From the NCBI RefSeq assembly GCF_016801025.1, contig NZ_CP068983.1:744001-808000 (forward strand): a stretch of DNA of 64,000 nt, in the 5' to 3' direction. Position numbers and translations under genes: made by a program. The stretch is from Paradevosia shaoguanensis (lineage in GTDB: Bacteria; Pseudomonadota; Alphaproteobacteria; Rhizobiales; Devosiaceae). Under the pieces are notes generated by a model. That model did no database searches. It worked only from the letters and a program-made list of their open reading frames with translations, and was not told the DNA's origin. Below are positions 53,584-63,648 of this stretch, one piece after another (position 1 is the first letter of the stretch; every line of letters begins with the position of its first letter).

Positions 53584-53958
53584 TTACATGAGGGCGTTGA
53601 GAGCACTGACGAGTTCACGCTCGCCAAAGGGCTTGAAGATCACCGGTGCGTCGCGGAATTCGCTGTCGATGCTTTCGGCATTGAGGCCGGTCAGCAGGAG
53701 GAAAGGCGTGCCGCGCTCGCGCAGCAGCGTCGCGATGGGCCAGACATAGCGCGTGGAGAGCATCACATCGAGAATGGCGGCATCGTAATGCGCGTCGCGC
53801 GCGGCGCTTTCGGCATCGGCATAGCTATGGGCCGAGCGCACGGACTCGTAGCCGTATTCCTCGAGCATCTGGGCGATGCCTGACGCAATCAAGGGTTCAT
53901 CTTCGACCAGAAGCAGGCTTCTGGTGTTCCGCCGCGACGGGACGTCCGGTTCACTCAA
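53584..53958 (-). CDS. single-domain response regulator (CheY-like)
   Basis: This 124-aa receiver domain starts at TTG 53958 with GGAGG before it. Acidic residues are E19 and D20, the phosphorylation site is D64 (ILDVML), T90 is the conserved hydroxyl residue, and K109 is in FKPF. No output domain or adjacent kinase is present, so it acts through partners elsewhere. Confidence 0.88.
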   Translation of the reverse strand: MSEPDVPSRRNTRSLLLVEDEPLIASGIAQMLEEYGYESVRSAHSYADAESAARDAHYDAAILDVMLSTRYVWPIATLLRERGTPFLLLTGLNAESIDSEFRDAPVIFKPFGERELVSALNALM

Positions 53959-54000
53959 CGCCGCCTCCGAGCAAGAGCCTGTCCCGAGGGATAATCAAGC

Positions 54001-56727
54001 TCAAGGCGCTGTCGTTTTCAACCGGTTTTCCACAGGCGGGTCGAGCGGCGGTGCGCCATCGAGAGCCAGCGAAATGCGCGAGAGGGTGGAATCCTCGGGG
54101 CCCGGCTGCGAGGCGAACCCGAAGCGGCGGGCGAGGCCGAGCATGCCGGCATTTTCGCGCAGGACGACGCCATCGAGCCAGCGCAGGCCGTCGGCACGGG
54201 CATAGGCGATGAGGCGGCCGAGCAGGATCTTGCCCAGGCCAAACCCCTTGAGGTCACTGCGCACGATGATGCCGAATTCGGCGCGCTCATGGTCAGGGTC
54301 CGCCGAATAGCGCACGACGCCCGCCATCTCTCCGCCCGGCTCCTCAAGCGCGACGAAGGCGATCTCGCGGTCATAGTCGAGCTGCGTGAAGCTGACGAGC
54401 ATGTCGCGAGAGAGTTGCTGGGTGGGCGCGAGGAAACGCAGGCGCAGGTCCTCGGCATCCATGCGGGCCATGAAGGCGGAATAAAGCGCAGCATCGACCG
54501 GACGCATCGGGCGGATGACGAAAGCCCGGTCACGGACGGCAGCACGCACCTCCCAGCCCGAGGGGTAGGGGCGGATAGCGAGGCAGGCGCCGGGCCCACG
54601 CTCGTCAATACGGGCGGGGTCGATCTCGATATTGGCATCGAGCGCGATGACGCCATGCTCGTCGGCGAGGAGCGGATTGATACGCGCGCCTGTCACGCAG
54701 GGAAAATCGATGGCCAGTTGCGACAGGCCCATCAGCGTTCGCTCGATGGCGAGCCGATCTGCGGGCGGCACGTTGGCATAGCTGCCCAGTTGGCGGCTGA
54801 TGCGCGTCTGCTCGATGAGGTCACCGGCCAGCACTTCGTCGAGCGGCACGAGGCCCACAGCCATGTCGTCGACCACATCGGCAGCCAGCCCACCGGAGCC
54901 GAAAAGGGCGGTTGGGCCGAAAACCGGGTCGGCGCACAGGCCGACCATCAGCTCACGCGCATGGGGACGACGGATCATCGGCTGGATGGAAAAGCCTTCG
55001 ATCTCGGCATCGCGGCCATGTTCGCGCAGGCGCGTGCGAATGGCGCGAGCGGCCTCGCGCGCGGTTGCGGCGCTTTCAACGCCGAGGACGACGCCGCCGA
55101 GTTCGGACTTGTAGAAGATCGTGTGGGAATGGAGCTTGATGGCGAGCGCCTTGTAGCGGCCGAGCATCTCGGCTGCCCAATGCTCGACCTCGTTTTCATC
55201 CGCAGCGACCTGCATTTCCGGCACGGGGATGCCATAGGCGGCGATGACGGATTTCGCCTCGGCCTCGGAAAGAGCGTGGCGGCCGCTTTCGGCGACTTTG
55301 CGGAACGTTCGGGCGGCAACCACGCGGTCCGTGCGGAACTGCACGGCATTTTCCGGCACGCGTTCGACCAGGTGGCGCAGGGTCGACCATCGGGTGAGGA
55401 GTTCTACGGCCTCGGCCGCGGCAGCGGGCGTTTCGATGCTGGCGATGCCGCTGGCCTTGAACATGGTCCGGGCATGCTCGGCGGTGAACTTGCCCAACCA
55501 GCAGGCGAGCACAGGCTTGCCGCGTACCATGCCCTCCTGCGCAAGGCTGGCTACTGCGCGCGCAGCATCGGTCGAGGAGGCCAATGCCGTTGGCGTATTC
55601 ATGACGAGAAGGGCATCGACACCGGGGTCGCTGGCGATGATCTCGACGGCGGCCTTGTAGCGCTCTGGTGGGGCGTCGCCGAGGATATCGACCGGGTTGC
55701 AGCGGGACCACGCGGCCGGCAACACCGTATCGAGGGCGGCGAACGTATGCGGGGCCAGCGACGCCATTTCGCAGCCGCGTTCGAGAAGGTGATCGACCGC
55801 GAGGATGCCGGCGCCGCCGCCATTGGTGATGATGGCCGTGCGGCCGCGATCGAGCGGCCGGAAGCGAGCGCGGATTTCAGCGGCTGCGAAGAGATCTTCG
55901 AGCTTGTCGACCCGGATGATGCCGGCACGACGGAAGGCGGCTTCGATGACCCGGTCCTCGCCCGAGGCGACGCCGGTCCGCAATTGGGTGAGTGCCGTCG
56001 TGGGGTCATGGCGGCCGGCCTTGATAGCGATGACGGGCTTTATCTGCGCGGCAGCGCGGGCCGCCGACATGAACTTGCGGGGCGCGGTGACGGATTCGAG
56101 GTAGAGCAGGATGGCCGAGGTTCGCGCGTCTTCAGCAAGGAGATTGAGGCAGTCGCCGGCATCGACGTCCACCGTATCGCCCAGCGAGAATATCTGGGAA
56201 AAGCCGATGCGCTCGGCGGCGGCCCAATCGATGATCGAGGAGATGATGGCGCCCGACTGCGAGATGAGGCCAAGACGGCCCGGCTCGGGCGCGATGTGAG
56301 CGAAGCTGGCGTTGAGGCGGACTTGCGGAGCGAGGAGGCCGATCGTGTTGGGCCCGATGAGCCGCAGACCGAAGGGCCGCGCCGCGTCGCACAATTGCTC
56401 GCGCACGTCGTCATCGAAGCCACCGGCCAGCACGACGGCTGCAGGAACGCCGCGCTCACCGAGTTCGGTAACGGCAGCAGGCGTATCACGCGCAGGGATG
56501 GCAAGAATGGCGAGTTCAGGCGCCTGCGGAAGATCGGCCACCTGCTGGTAGCACTGAAAGCCCAGCACCTGGTCGTAGTCAGGACTTACCGGATAGATGG
56601 CGCCGGAATAGCCGCCGCTGATGATGTTCTCGGTGACCACGCGCCCGAGTTCGCCCTCGCGGTTGGAGGCGCCGACAATGGCGATGGAGGCTGGTCGCAG
56701 GGTTCCGGCGAGATTGCGGATCGTCAT
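54001..56727 (-). CDS. acetate-CoA ligase (ADP-forming) family fused to GNAT acetyltransferase
   Basis: This is a 908-aa protein. In order there is a CoA-binding Rossmann domain (SIAIVGASNREGELG), a succinyl-CoA-ligase-like flavodoxin domain (TNGGGAGILAVDHL near 300), an ATP-grasp domain (about 485-710), and a C-terminal GNAT domain from about 735 (DRAFVIRPMRP, LKGFGLGKILLGRLI). This is the Pat/PatZ architecture. In known relatives the GNAT acetylates proteins such as acetyl-CoA synthetase and the ligase part senses acyl-CoA, often without ligase activity. Which holds here is not readable. Confidence 0.9.
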   Translation of the reverse strand: MTIRNLAGTLRPASIAIVGASNREGELGRVVTENIISGGYSGAIYPVSPDYDQVLGFQCYQQVADLPQAPELAILAIPARDTPAAVTELGERGVPAAVVLAGGFDDDVREQLCDAARPFGLRLIGPNTIGLLAPQVRLNASFAHIAPEPGRLGLISQSGAIISSIIDWAAAERIGFSQIFSLGDTVDVDAGDCLNLLAEDARTSAILLYLESVTAPRKFMSAARAAAQIKPVIAIKAGRHDPTTALTQLRTGVASGEDRVIEAAFRRAGIIRVDKLEDLFAAAEIRARFRPLDRGRTAIITNGGGAGILAVDHLLERGCEMASLAPHTFAALDTVLPAAWSRCNPVDILGDAPPERYKAAVEIIASDPGVDALLVMNTPTALASSTDAARAVASLAQEGMVRGKPVLACWLGKFTAEHARTMFKASGIASIETPAAAAEAVELLTRWSTLRHLVERVPENAVQFRTDRVVAARTFRKVAESGRHALSEAEAKSVIAAYGIPVPEMQVAADENEVEHWAAEMLGRYKALAIKLHSHTIFYKSELGGVVLGVESAATAREAARAIRTRLREHGRDAEIEGFSIQPMIRRPHARELMVGLCADPVFGPTALFGSGGLAADVVDDMAVGLVPLDEVLAGDLIEQTRISRQLGSYANVPPADRLAIERTLMGLSQLAIDFPCVTGARINPLLADEHGVIALDANIEIDPARIDERGPGACLAIRPYPSGWEVRAAVRDRAFVIRPMRPVDAALYSAFMARMDAEDLRLRFLAPTQQLSRDMLVSFTQLDYDREIAFVALEEPGGEMAGVVRYSADPDHERAEFGIIVRSDLKGFGLGKILLGRLIAYARADGLRWLDGVVLRENAGMLGLARRFGFASQPGPEDSTLSRISLALDGAPPLDPPVENRLKTTAP

Positions 56728-56781
56728 GGATCGTCCTCGTCGAAGTGCTTTTCTTTTTCTTGAGACTAGCGCCTCACAGGC

Positions 56782-56810
56782 AAAAGGAAAGGGCGCCCGG
56801 CGGGCGCCCT
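56782..56810 (-). terminator. intrinsic terminator of the sugar ABC operon
   Basis: AGGGCGCCC and GGGCGCCCT pair perfectly around three bases. On the minus strand they are followed by TTCCTTTTG. It stands 22 bases after the stop of the substrate-binding protein gene, the last gene of the leftward ABC operon. Confidence 0.75.
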
Positions 56811-56831
56811 CCCCTGATTCAGCGCTCGGGC

Positions 56832-57965
56832 TTACTTACCGCCCCAACGAGCCGGATAGTCCGGCATGCCTTCGCAACCGCACATCGCGTAGTGCAGCGG
56901 GGGCATCTTTTCGTTGATGAAGTTGTCCAGCGTGTCCTGGGTAATGGACGGCTGCGGCAGCACCCATTCCGGGCCCGGGACGGGCTCGCCGTTCAGAACC
57001 TTGAGCGCGGCGATGATGGCCGAACGCCATTGATAGGCCGGATAGGTCGGGGCGATGGCCTTGAGGTTCAGGGCCTTCCACTTCTGGAGGAAGTCCTGCT
57101 GGTCCTCGCCGGTGAAGACCGGCACGTCCACGCCTGCGTCCTCGAAGGCTTCGATGGCGGCGACAGCGGTGGCGCCGGCATCCATCCAGACGGCGTCGAT
57201 CTTGCCCTTCTGGATGTAGTCCTCAACGATCGACTTGGTCTTGGCATTGTCGCCATCGGTGAATTCGGCGCCGATGATGTTGATGCCGGCCTCATCGAAG
57301 ATGCGCTTGGCGGCTGAGTAACGTGTTTCGAGCACGTCCACGCCTGGCAAGATGCGTAACATGAGGACATTGGAGCCCTTGGGCACATTGGCCGCCACGA
57401 ACTCGCCAGCGGAAATGCCGAAGCCGTAGCCACCCACCGGGTGCACGAAGGTCACCGGGCAAGGGGTGTTGACGCCGCGGTCGAAGACGACGACCGGGAG
57501 CGTGGCGCAAGCCTTTTCGACGGCCGGCGTCAGGGCCGCAGTGGTGTTGGGCGAAACGATCAACAGGTCGCACTTGCCACCGGCCAGCAGGTCACCGATA
57601 TCGGCGATCTGCTTGTCGTCAGAACCCTGGGCGTCGACGGCGATGAATTCCTTGATCTGGTCCTTGTGCAGGTCGACTTCGGCCTGCATGTCGGTCCAGC
57701 CGACGACGCGCCACGGATTGTTCACCCCGGCATTGGAGAAGCACAGCGTGTAAGGGCCGGGCTTCTTGAACTTGGCCGTATCGGCCATGGCGTCGGACAG
57801 GTATTGCTCCCAGGGCTTGCCCTCGGGGCCCATGGCCACGGCCTTGAGTTCCTCGCGCTGCTTGGCGAAGGCAGCAGGATCGTCGAAATTGGGTGCCTGC
57901 GCGAATGCGCTGCCCCCCAGAAGCGCCAGGCTTGCCGCCAGCGCCAGAAGTACGATCTTCCTCAT
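56832..57965 (-). CDS. sugar ABC transporter substrate-binding protein (ribose type)
   Basis: This 377-aa periplasmic protein has a signal peptide ending SAFAQ near residue 22. The fold is the PBP1/RbsB type: YTLCFSNAGVNNPWRV, DQIKEFIAVDAQGSDDKQIADI, and later AVWMDAGATAVAAIEAFEDAG. The ligand is probably a sugar or polyol. It is the last gene of a four-gene operon running leftward from 61532. Confidence 0.88.
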   Translation of the reverse strand: MRKIVLLALAASLALLGGSAFAQAPNFDDPAAFAKQREELKAVAMGPEGKPWEQYLSDAMADTAKFKKPGPYTLCFSNAGVNNPWRVVGWTDMQAEVDLHKDQIKEFIAVDAQGSDDKQIADIGDLLAGGKCDLLIVSPNTTAALTPAVEKACATLPVVVFDRGVNTPCPVTFVHPVGGYGFGISAGEFVAANVPKGSNVLMLRILPGVDVLETRYSAAKRIFDEAGINIIGAEFTDGDNAKTKSIVEDYIQKGKIDAVWMDAGATAVAAIEAFEDAGVDVPVFTGEDQQDFLQKWKALNLKAIAPTYPAYQWRSAIIAALKVLNGEPVPGPEWVLPQPSITQDTLDNFINEKMPPLHYAMCGCEGMPDYPARWGGK

Positions 57966-58036
57966 AAGTTCCTCTCCCTTGAGTAGTCGTTCCACTCAGC
58001 ATTCCGCGGCGCAGTTGGGGCGCGCCGCGTGAATTT

Positions 58037-59023
58037 CTATCGTCCGGTCTTCTTGCGGCGGTACATGGCCAGCGCCACAGCAGCGATGAGGATCACGCCC
58101 TGCACCACGTCGCGAACGGGCTTGGGCAGCCCCAGGAAATTGAGGAGCGTGAAGATGGCCTGGAGCGTCAGCGCACCGGCAATGGCTGCCGGCACCGAGC
58201 CTCGCCCACCCAGCAATTGCGCCCCGCCCAGCACCGCCGCGGTGATGGCCTGCAACTCGTAGCCCGAGCCCACGTCGGTCGAGACACCGGCAAAGCCGCC
58301 GAGCATGACGCCGGCGATCACGGCCGAGACCGAGGACACCACGAAGGCCAGGATGCGCACGCGCTCGACCGGCACACCGGCCAGTTGCGCGGCGCGCGGA
58401 TTGTCGCCGATGGCGTGGACCATGCGTCCGAAATTGGTGCGGTGCATGAGCCAGTAGAGCGCAAAGCCAAGCACGATGAGGATGATCACGGCCACCGGCA
58501 CAAGCTGGAAGATCGGCACGTCCTGGAAATTGAAGCGCCCGAAGAACCGGAAGGAATCGGGCAGGTAGCCACGCGGCGATCCACCCGACCACATAAGGGC
58601 AGCGCCGTTCAGCGTAATCATCATGCCGAGCGTAGCGATCAGCGATGGCACCCTGAGGTAGCAAACGATGAGGCCGTTGATGCAGCCCACCAGCACGCCC
58701 AGGCCCAACATCAGCAGGATCACCCACCAGGTGGCGTCCGGGTTGTTGTTGAGCAGCATGGAGGAGCCGATGACGGTGAGCGTGATGAGCGCACCGACAG
58801 AAAGGTCGAAGCCTCCCGCCACGATCACGAAGACCGAGCCCGCTGCCAGGATTGCCAGCGGCGCCGAACGCTTGAGGAAGTTCATGTAGCCCTGGGGCTC
58901 CAGGAAGCTCACGTTCTGGATGACGATGGCAATGAGCAGCACCGCCAGCACGATGTAGACCGGGTTGATCTGCGGCAGCCGGCGCTTTTTCTTCTCACTG
59001 CGGGATAGGGCGGCCTCGCTCAT
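58037..59023 (-). CDS. sugar ABC transporter permease (RbsC type)
   Basis: This 328-aa protein has about 8-10 membrane helices. The typical GGFDLSVGALITLTVIGSS, NGLIVCYLRVPSLIATLGMM and the late VLGGAQLLGGRGSVPAAIAGAL match RbsC-family permeases. Its start overlaps the stop of the second permease gene by four bases. Confidence 0.9.
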   Translation of the reverse strand: MSEAALSRSEKKKRRLPQINPVYIVLAVLLIAIVIQNVSFLEPQGYMNFLKRSAPLAILAAGSVFVIVAGGFDLSVGALITLTVIGSSMLLNNNPDATWWVILLMLGLGVLVGCINGLIVCYLRVPSLIATLGMMITLNGAALMWSGGSPRGYLPDSFRFFGRFNFQDVPIFQLVPVAVIILIVLGFALYWLMHRTNFGRMVHAIGDNPRAAQLAGVPVERVRILAFVVSSVSAVIAGVMLGGFAGVSTDVGSGYELQAITAAVLGGAQLLGGRGSVPAAIAGALTLQAIFTLLNFLGLPKPVRDVVQGVILIAAVALAMYRRKKTGR

Positions 59024-60015
59024 GCGACGATCCTCTTGGAGCGCACGGCGTAGAAGGCCACGGCCGCGACGATGATGATGCCGCGCATCACCTGTTTGGC
59101 GAAGGCATCGACCTGGGCAATGTTGAAGATCGAGTCGATGAGCGAGAAGATGAGGACGCCGGCAATGGTGCCCCAGATGCCGCCGCGGCCGCCGGCCAGC
59201 ACGGTGCCGCCGATGACGACCACGGCGATCGACTGCAGGTCATAGACGCCGTCGCGTCCGATCCATGGTGCGCCCGAGCGCAGGCGCGAGGCCAGATAGA
59301 GGCCGGCAATCGCCGCGCAGAGGCTGCAGATGACGTGGGTGGCGATCACCACGGGATGGGTCTTGATGCCCGCAAGTCTCGCCGCATCGGCATTGCCGCC
59401 CACCGAATAGATGTCCGAGCCGAACTTGGTGAAGCGCAGCACGAACCAGGCGGCGACGGTCAGCGCCACAAGGAAGATGAGGCTGAACTGGATGGAGCCA
59501 AACCCGCCATAGGCAAAGACCTGGAATTCGGCCGGCACGGAGCCGGCGAAATTGGTGACAAAGGCGGAAAGGCACCCCTGGATGACCAGCGCCATGCCGA
59601 GCGTGGCGATGAGCGGGTTGACCTCGAGCTTGGTGATCACCAGCCCGTTGACGACGCCGACCACCGCGCCGAGCGCCAGGACGGCGAGGATGGCCGGCAG
59701 GATCATTGCGGGGTTGCCGTTCATGATCACCGAGGCCAGCACTGCTGCTGCCGAGATGAGATTGGCCACCGAGAGATCGATCGAAGCGACGAGGATCACG
59801 AAGGTCTGGCCGATTGCGGTGATGCCCAGCGCGATCGAGCGGCCGAGAATGGCGATGAGATTGTCGGGTGTCAGGAATTGCGGCTGGCCGGTGGCGAGCG
59901 CCACTATTGCGTAGATGGCGAAAGCGATGACGAGCAGCAAGGCCGGCGCCCAGCGCTCGAAGCGAAAGCCGGATTTGCGGCGCCTGGCGACGGGCTGCAT
60001 GGTGGCGTCGGTCAT
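59020..60015 (-). CDS. sugar ABC transporter permease (RbsC type), second subunit
   Basis: This 331-aa protein has the same family features as its neighbour: ASIDLSVANLISAAAVLASV, NGLVITKLEVNPLIATLGMALVI and VVIGGTVLAGGRGGIWG. Two different permeases indicate a heterodimeric channel. It overlaps both neighbours by four bases. Confidence 0.9.
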   Translation of the reverse strand: MTDATMQPVARRRKSGFRFERWAPALLLVIAFAIYAIVALATGQPQFLTPDNLIAILGRSIALGITAIGQTFVILVASIDLSVANLISAAAVLASVIMNGNPAMILPAILAVLALGAVVGVVNGLVITKLEVNPLIATLGMALVIQGCLSAFVTNFAGSVPAEFQVFAYGGFGSIQFSLIFLVALTVAAWFVLRFTKFGSDIYSVGGNADAARLAGIKTHPVVIATHVICSLCAAIAGLYLASRLRSGAPWIGRDGVYDLQSIAVVVIGGTVLAGGRGGIWGTIAGVLIFSLIDSIFNIAQVDAFAKQVMRGIIIVAAVAFYAVRSKRIVA

Positions 60016-61532
60016 GCGGCTGCTCCCGCCATGGTGGTTTCGCCAGTGGCCGAGAGCATGATTTCGGCCTCGGTGACGCCGCGCCCGAATTCACCCACGA
60101 TCGAGCCGGCACGCATGACGAGGATGCGGTCGGCGGCGCCCAGGATTTCAGGGAGGTCCGACGAGATCATCATGATCGCCGCGCCATTGCGGGCGAGCTC
60201 GCGCATGAGCTGATAGATGCCGGCCTTGGCGTTGACGTCGATGCCGCGCGTCGGCTCGATGAAGATCAGCACCTTGGGAGCGAGCGCCAGCCAACGGGCG
60301 ACGATCGCCTTCTGCTGGTTGCCACCCGAGAGCGAGCGGATTTCCTGGTCGTAGCTGGCGGCGCGCATGTCGACCTTGGCGAAAAGCGCGTCGATGGAGT
60401 CGACGCTGGCAAAGCCGTTGCGGCGATTGCTGCCGCCCAGCGGGGCGAAGGCGCGGGAGGTGAGCATGCCGTTGTCACGCACGGTCTGCATCAGCACCAG
60501 GCCCTCAGCCTTGCGATCACCCGGAAGCAGGCCCAGCCCGCCGCGAATGGCATCGCGCGGAGTGCGGAAAGCCGCGTTCTGGCCATTGAGGGCCACCGCG
60601 CCGCTGGTGAAAGGAACCGAGCCGAAAAGCGCCATGGCGAGGGCCGAGCGCCCCGCCCCCTGGATACCTGAAAAACCGACGATCTCGCCGGCCTTGAGAT
60701 CGAAGGAGATGTCGCGCAGGAAGACGTTGCTGCCGTTGCGGACCGAGAGCACGACGGGGCCGATTTCCTCAGGCGTGGCAGGCGGTGCGTAGAAATCGGC
60801 AATGTCGCGACCGACCATGGCGCGCACGATGGTCTCCGGCGCGGGCGTGGTCTCGAAGCGGGCGGTGATCTCGCCGTCCTTGAGCACCGTCACCCGATCG
60901 GCAAGGCGCGTCACCTCGCGCATACGGTGGGTGATGTAGACAATGGCGGTGCCCCGTTCGCGCAGGCGGTCGATGGTGGCGAACAGCATCTCGCATTCCG
61001 CCTCGTTGAGCGCGGCGGTCGGCTCGTCCATCACCACCACCTTGGCGTCGAGCGAAATAGCCTTGGCGATCTCGACCATCTGCTGGCTGGCGACGTCGAG
61101 GTCGGCCACGAGCGTATCGGGCTCGATGCGGCTGGAGCCGAAAAGCGTCAGGACCCGCCGGGTCTCTGCTTCCATGGCGCCGTAGTCGATGATGCCGTTT
61201 CGCGTCGGCTCGCGGCCGAGGAAGATGTTCTGCGCCACAGTGCGCTCGGGCAGCAGCGAAAATTCCTGGTAAATCACCGAAATGCCGGCGCGCAGGGCTT
61301 CCACCGGATGGCGGAAATGCACTTCCTGCCCGTTGAGCGCAATGGCGCCGCTATCGGGGCGGTAGACGCCCGAGAGGATCTTGATGAGGGTGGATTTGCC
61401 GGCGCCGTTTTCGCCGACAAGGGCATGCACTTCCCCTGCCGCACAGGCAAAGCTCACGTCCTTCAAGGCGCGAACGCCCGGGAAAGATTTGGAAATGCCA
61501 CGCATTTCCATCACGGGTGGGTTGGTCGTCAT
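60012..61532 (-). CDS. sugar ABC transporter ATP-binding protein (RbsA type)
   Basis: This 506-aa protein carries two ABC domains from ATG 61532. The first has Walker A GENGAGKSTL near residues 36-45 and a degenerate-looking signature (DLDVASQQMVEIAKAI) with Walker B VVVMDEPTAAL. The second has a weaker Walker A (GIQGAGRSALAM), the signature LSGGNQQKAIVARWL and IFIEPTRGIDV. This asymmetry is normal for RbsA. It is the first gene of the operon; the promoter should lie in 61533-61726. Confidence 0.92.
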   Translation of the reverse strand: MTTNPPVMEMRGISKSFPGVRALKDVSFACAAGEVHALVGENGAGKSTLIKILSGVYRPDSGAIALNGQEVHFRHPVEALRAGISVIYQEFSLLPERTVAQNIFLGREPTRNGIIDYGAMEAETRRVLTLFGSSRIEPDTLVADLDVASQQMVEIAKAISLDAKVVVMDEPTAALNEAECEMLFATIDRLRERGTAIVYITHRMREVTRLADRVTVLKDGEITARFETTPAPETIVRAMVGRDIADFYAPPATPEEIGPVVLSVRNGSNVFLRDISFDLKAGEIVGFSGIQGAGRSALAMALFGSVPFTSGAVALNGQNAAFRTPRDAIRGGLGLLPGDRKAEGLVLMQTVRDNGMLTSRAFAPLGGSNRRNGFASVDSIDALFAKVDMRAASYDQEIRSLSGGNQQKAIVARWLALAPKVLIFIEPTRGIDVNAKAGIYQLMRELARNGAAIMMISSDLPEILGAADRILVMRAGSIVGEFGRGVTEAEIMLSATGETTMAGAAA

Positions 61533-61726
61533 GGCCTGCCTCGCCCGAAGAGGACATGACGAGACGCACCGGACGCAAAAGCACGGCGCACGCCGGCACC
61601 GGCCCTGTTTCCTCCCCTCATGATGTCCCATTCCAGGATCATTCTTGGTGTTCCACTATTTGGACTAAGGCGCGCGCCTGCAAGGGCGAAAGCCCGGATA
61701 GAGTCCAGCATTTGAGACATTCGGCT

Positions 61727-63436
61727 TCAGGCAGCCCGCCTCTCCTCCTTGATCAGGTCGGCGATACGCTCTGCCATCATGAGCGTGGGGACATTGGTGT
61801 TGGCCCGCGGGATCGACGGCATCAGCGAAGCGTCGCAGACGCGCAATCCCTCGACGCCCCGCACCCGACCGTGGCTGTCGGTCACGGCCTTCGGATCGTC
61901 CGCCGCGCCCATGCGACAGGTTCCCGAAGCATGCCACACCCCGCCCACCGACTTGCCGATGAATTCGGTGAGGGCCTTATCGTCCGAAAGGAGGTTATCG
62001 AGGCTGATGCCGAGCGTCACCACGTTGTGGATCAAGGCCGAGCGAAGAGGCCCCGAATAGTCGAGCATGCTCGCGAAGGCACCGCGTTGGAGCGCATTCC
62101 AGAGGCCGGGGCCAGCAATCGCCGCGACGCGGGCCGAGTAGCTCGTCGGGAAGACCGGGCCGCGCTTGCCATCCATCCGGGGATCGGTGAGCGTCCTGGC
62201 GCCTACCTTGAAGCCGTATTTGAGGCGTTCGAGATCGCGCCAGTCCGAGAGCATGCGGAAATCGACATGCGGCTCTTCGCGCACATCCTTGGCCTTGAGC
62301 CGCACCTCGCCGCGCGAATAGGCCTTGTTGACCCAGATGAAGAGCGTGCCGATGCGCTGGCCCACGGAGTGCCAGCCGGAGCGGGCTATCATAGCGGCGT
62401 GCATATCGCCTTCAGGTGCGTCCCCGATATTGGACGAAAAGCGCAGGATGGCGTGATCGTGATGCTCGCGCAGGTCGCTCAGGCGCGATTGCGGGGGCAG
62501 ATAGGTGGAGACGGCAGTGGAGGGGTGCTCCATGAGATTCTGCCCGATACCGCGCAGGTCAGCCACGATAGGAATACCCAGGGCCGTGAGCTGGTCGCCG
62601 GGCCCCACACCCGAACGCATCAGCAGGGCCGGACTGTGGATGGCGCCCGATGAGACGATGACCTCGCGCGCCGCCAAGCGCCGGCCTTCGCCGCCGCTAG
62701 CTGGCACGATCACCGCGCCCACGGCCCGCTGCCCGTCGAACAGCACGCGCTCGGCCAGGTGGCCGGTGATGATTTCGAGATTCTTGCGCGCCCGGACTTC
62801 CGGCGTGAGGTAGCCCACCGAGGCTGGTACGCGTTCGCCCTTGTCGCTTACGGCGACCGCTCCGACATAGACGCCGTCGGCCCATTCCCCGTTCTGGTCG
62901 GCCTTGGCCGGATGGCCGTTGGCGACCAGCGTTTCGGAGACGGCCTTGACGAAAGGCGACATGCGGTCGGGCTTGATGCGCCGCACCGGGATGGGGCCAT
63001 CCTTGCCGTGATAGGGCCCGTCGAAATCGACATCGCGCTCAAGCTTGCGGAAATAGGGCAAAGCATTGGCAAAGGACCAGCCTTCGGCGCCCAACGCGCC
63101 CCATTCGTCATAGTCGCCCGGGGCACCGCGATTGGCGACCATGGCGTTGACGGCAGAGCCGCCGCCCAGCAGGCGGCCCTGCTCATAGCGACGGGGCGCG
63201 CGGCCATCGGTATTTCCAAGTGGCGCGCCGAGATAGGCGGTGAGGTTGGGCCAGATGTTGCCGGGATCGAGATAAGCCTGACCGGGATAGCGACTGCGCA
63301 CGTGAGGCGCCATGGTATCCAGCGTCAGGTTCGGGCCCGCTTCGACGAGCACCACGTTCACGGCCGGATCTTCCGTCAGCCGGGCCGCCAGCACGCAGCC
63401 GGCCGAGCCTCCGCCCAAAATCAGATAGTCGGTCAA
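61727..63436 (-). CDS. GMC family FAD oxidoreductase
   Basis: This 569-aa flavoprotein has the N-terminal FAD motif DYLILGGGSAGCVLAARL, the GMC signature GRLLGGGSAVNAM near 93, and a C-terminal HASGTCRMG with catalytic His followed by RVCDASLMPSIPRANT. Relatives oxidise alcohols, choline or sugar alcohols. It lies next to the sugar importer on the same strand, with about 195 bases between. It is divergent from the aldehyde dehydrogenase, so alcohol and aldehyde steps of one pathway are likely but inferred. Confidence 0.9.
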   Translation of the reverse strand: MTDYLILGGGSAGCVLAARLTEDPAVNVVLVEAGPNLTLDTMAPHVRSRYPGQAYLDPGNIWPNLTAYLGAPLGNTDGRAPRRYEQGRLLGGGSAVNAMVANRGAPGDYDEWGALGAEGWSFANALPYFRKLERDVDFDGPYHGKDGPIPVRRIKPDRMSPFVKAVSETLVANGHPAKADQNGEWADGVYVGAVAVSDKGERVPASVGYLTPEVRARKNLEIITGHLAERVLFDGQRAVGAVIVPASGGEGRRLAAREVIVSSGAIHSPALLMRSGVGPGDQLTALGIPIVADLRGIGQNLMEHPSTAVSTYLPPQSRLSDLREHHDHAILRFSSNIGDAPEGDMHAAMIARSGWHSVGQRIGTLFIWVNKAYSRGEVRLKAKDVREEPHVDFRMLSDWRDLERLKYGFKVGARTLTDPRMDGKRGPVFPTSYSARVAAIAGPGLWNALQRGAFASMLDYSGPLRSALIHNVVTLGISLDNLLSDDKALTEFIGKSVGGVWHASGTCRMGAADDPKAVTDSHGRVRGVEGLRVCDASLMPSIPRANTNVPTLMMAERIADLIKEERRAA

Positions 63437-63487
63437 CCTCTACCCCTCCCGATCGAAGCGCCGGACCTCCCTGCCCGCACACCCAGA

Positions 63488-63505
63488 TGTAACTATGTGG
63501 TTACA
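63488..63505. promoter_or_regulatory. operator-like inverted repeat (site 1)
   Basis: TGTAAC and GTTACA flank six bases. The site is about 50 bases upstream of the GMC oxidoreductase start. It shares its half-sites with site 2 at 63589. Confidence 0.55.
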
Positions 63506-63558
63506 AGACTGTCGTTGCTGTATCCGGCTGTCAAGCACCGGCCAGCAATTCATGACCC

Positions 63559-63587
63559 TTGACTTTTGCCAGAGCTCTCCTGTCAAC
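63559..63587 (+). promoter_or_regulatory. possible aldehyde dehydrogenase promoter
   Basis: TTGACT at 63559-63564 is a good -35 box. A -10 near 63582-63587 (GTCAAC) is poor. It lies about 60-90 bases before ATG 63649 and just upstream of operator site 2. Confidence 0.35.
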
Positions 63588-63588
63588 T

Positions 63589-63606
63589 AGTAACCAACAG
63601 GTTACA
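63589..63606. promoter_or_regulatory. operator-like inverted repeat (site 2)
   Basis: GTAACC and GGTTAC are separated by four bases, inside AGTAACCAACAGGTTACA. It overlaps the expected transcription start of the aldehyde dehydrogenase gene, as a repressor site would. The same half-sites occur at 63488-63505. Confidence 0.55.
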
Positions 63607-63648
63607 AACGTGACCGCACGGCGAATGCCGAGAAACGGGAGGAGTTTC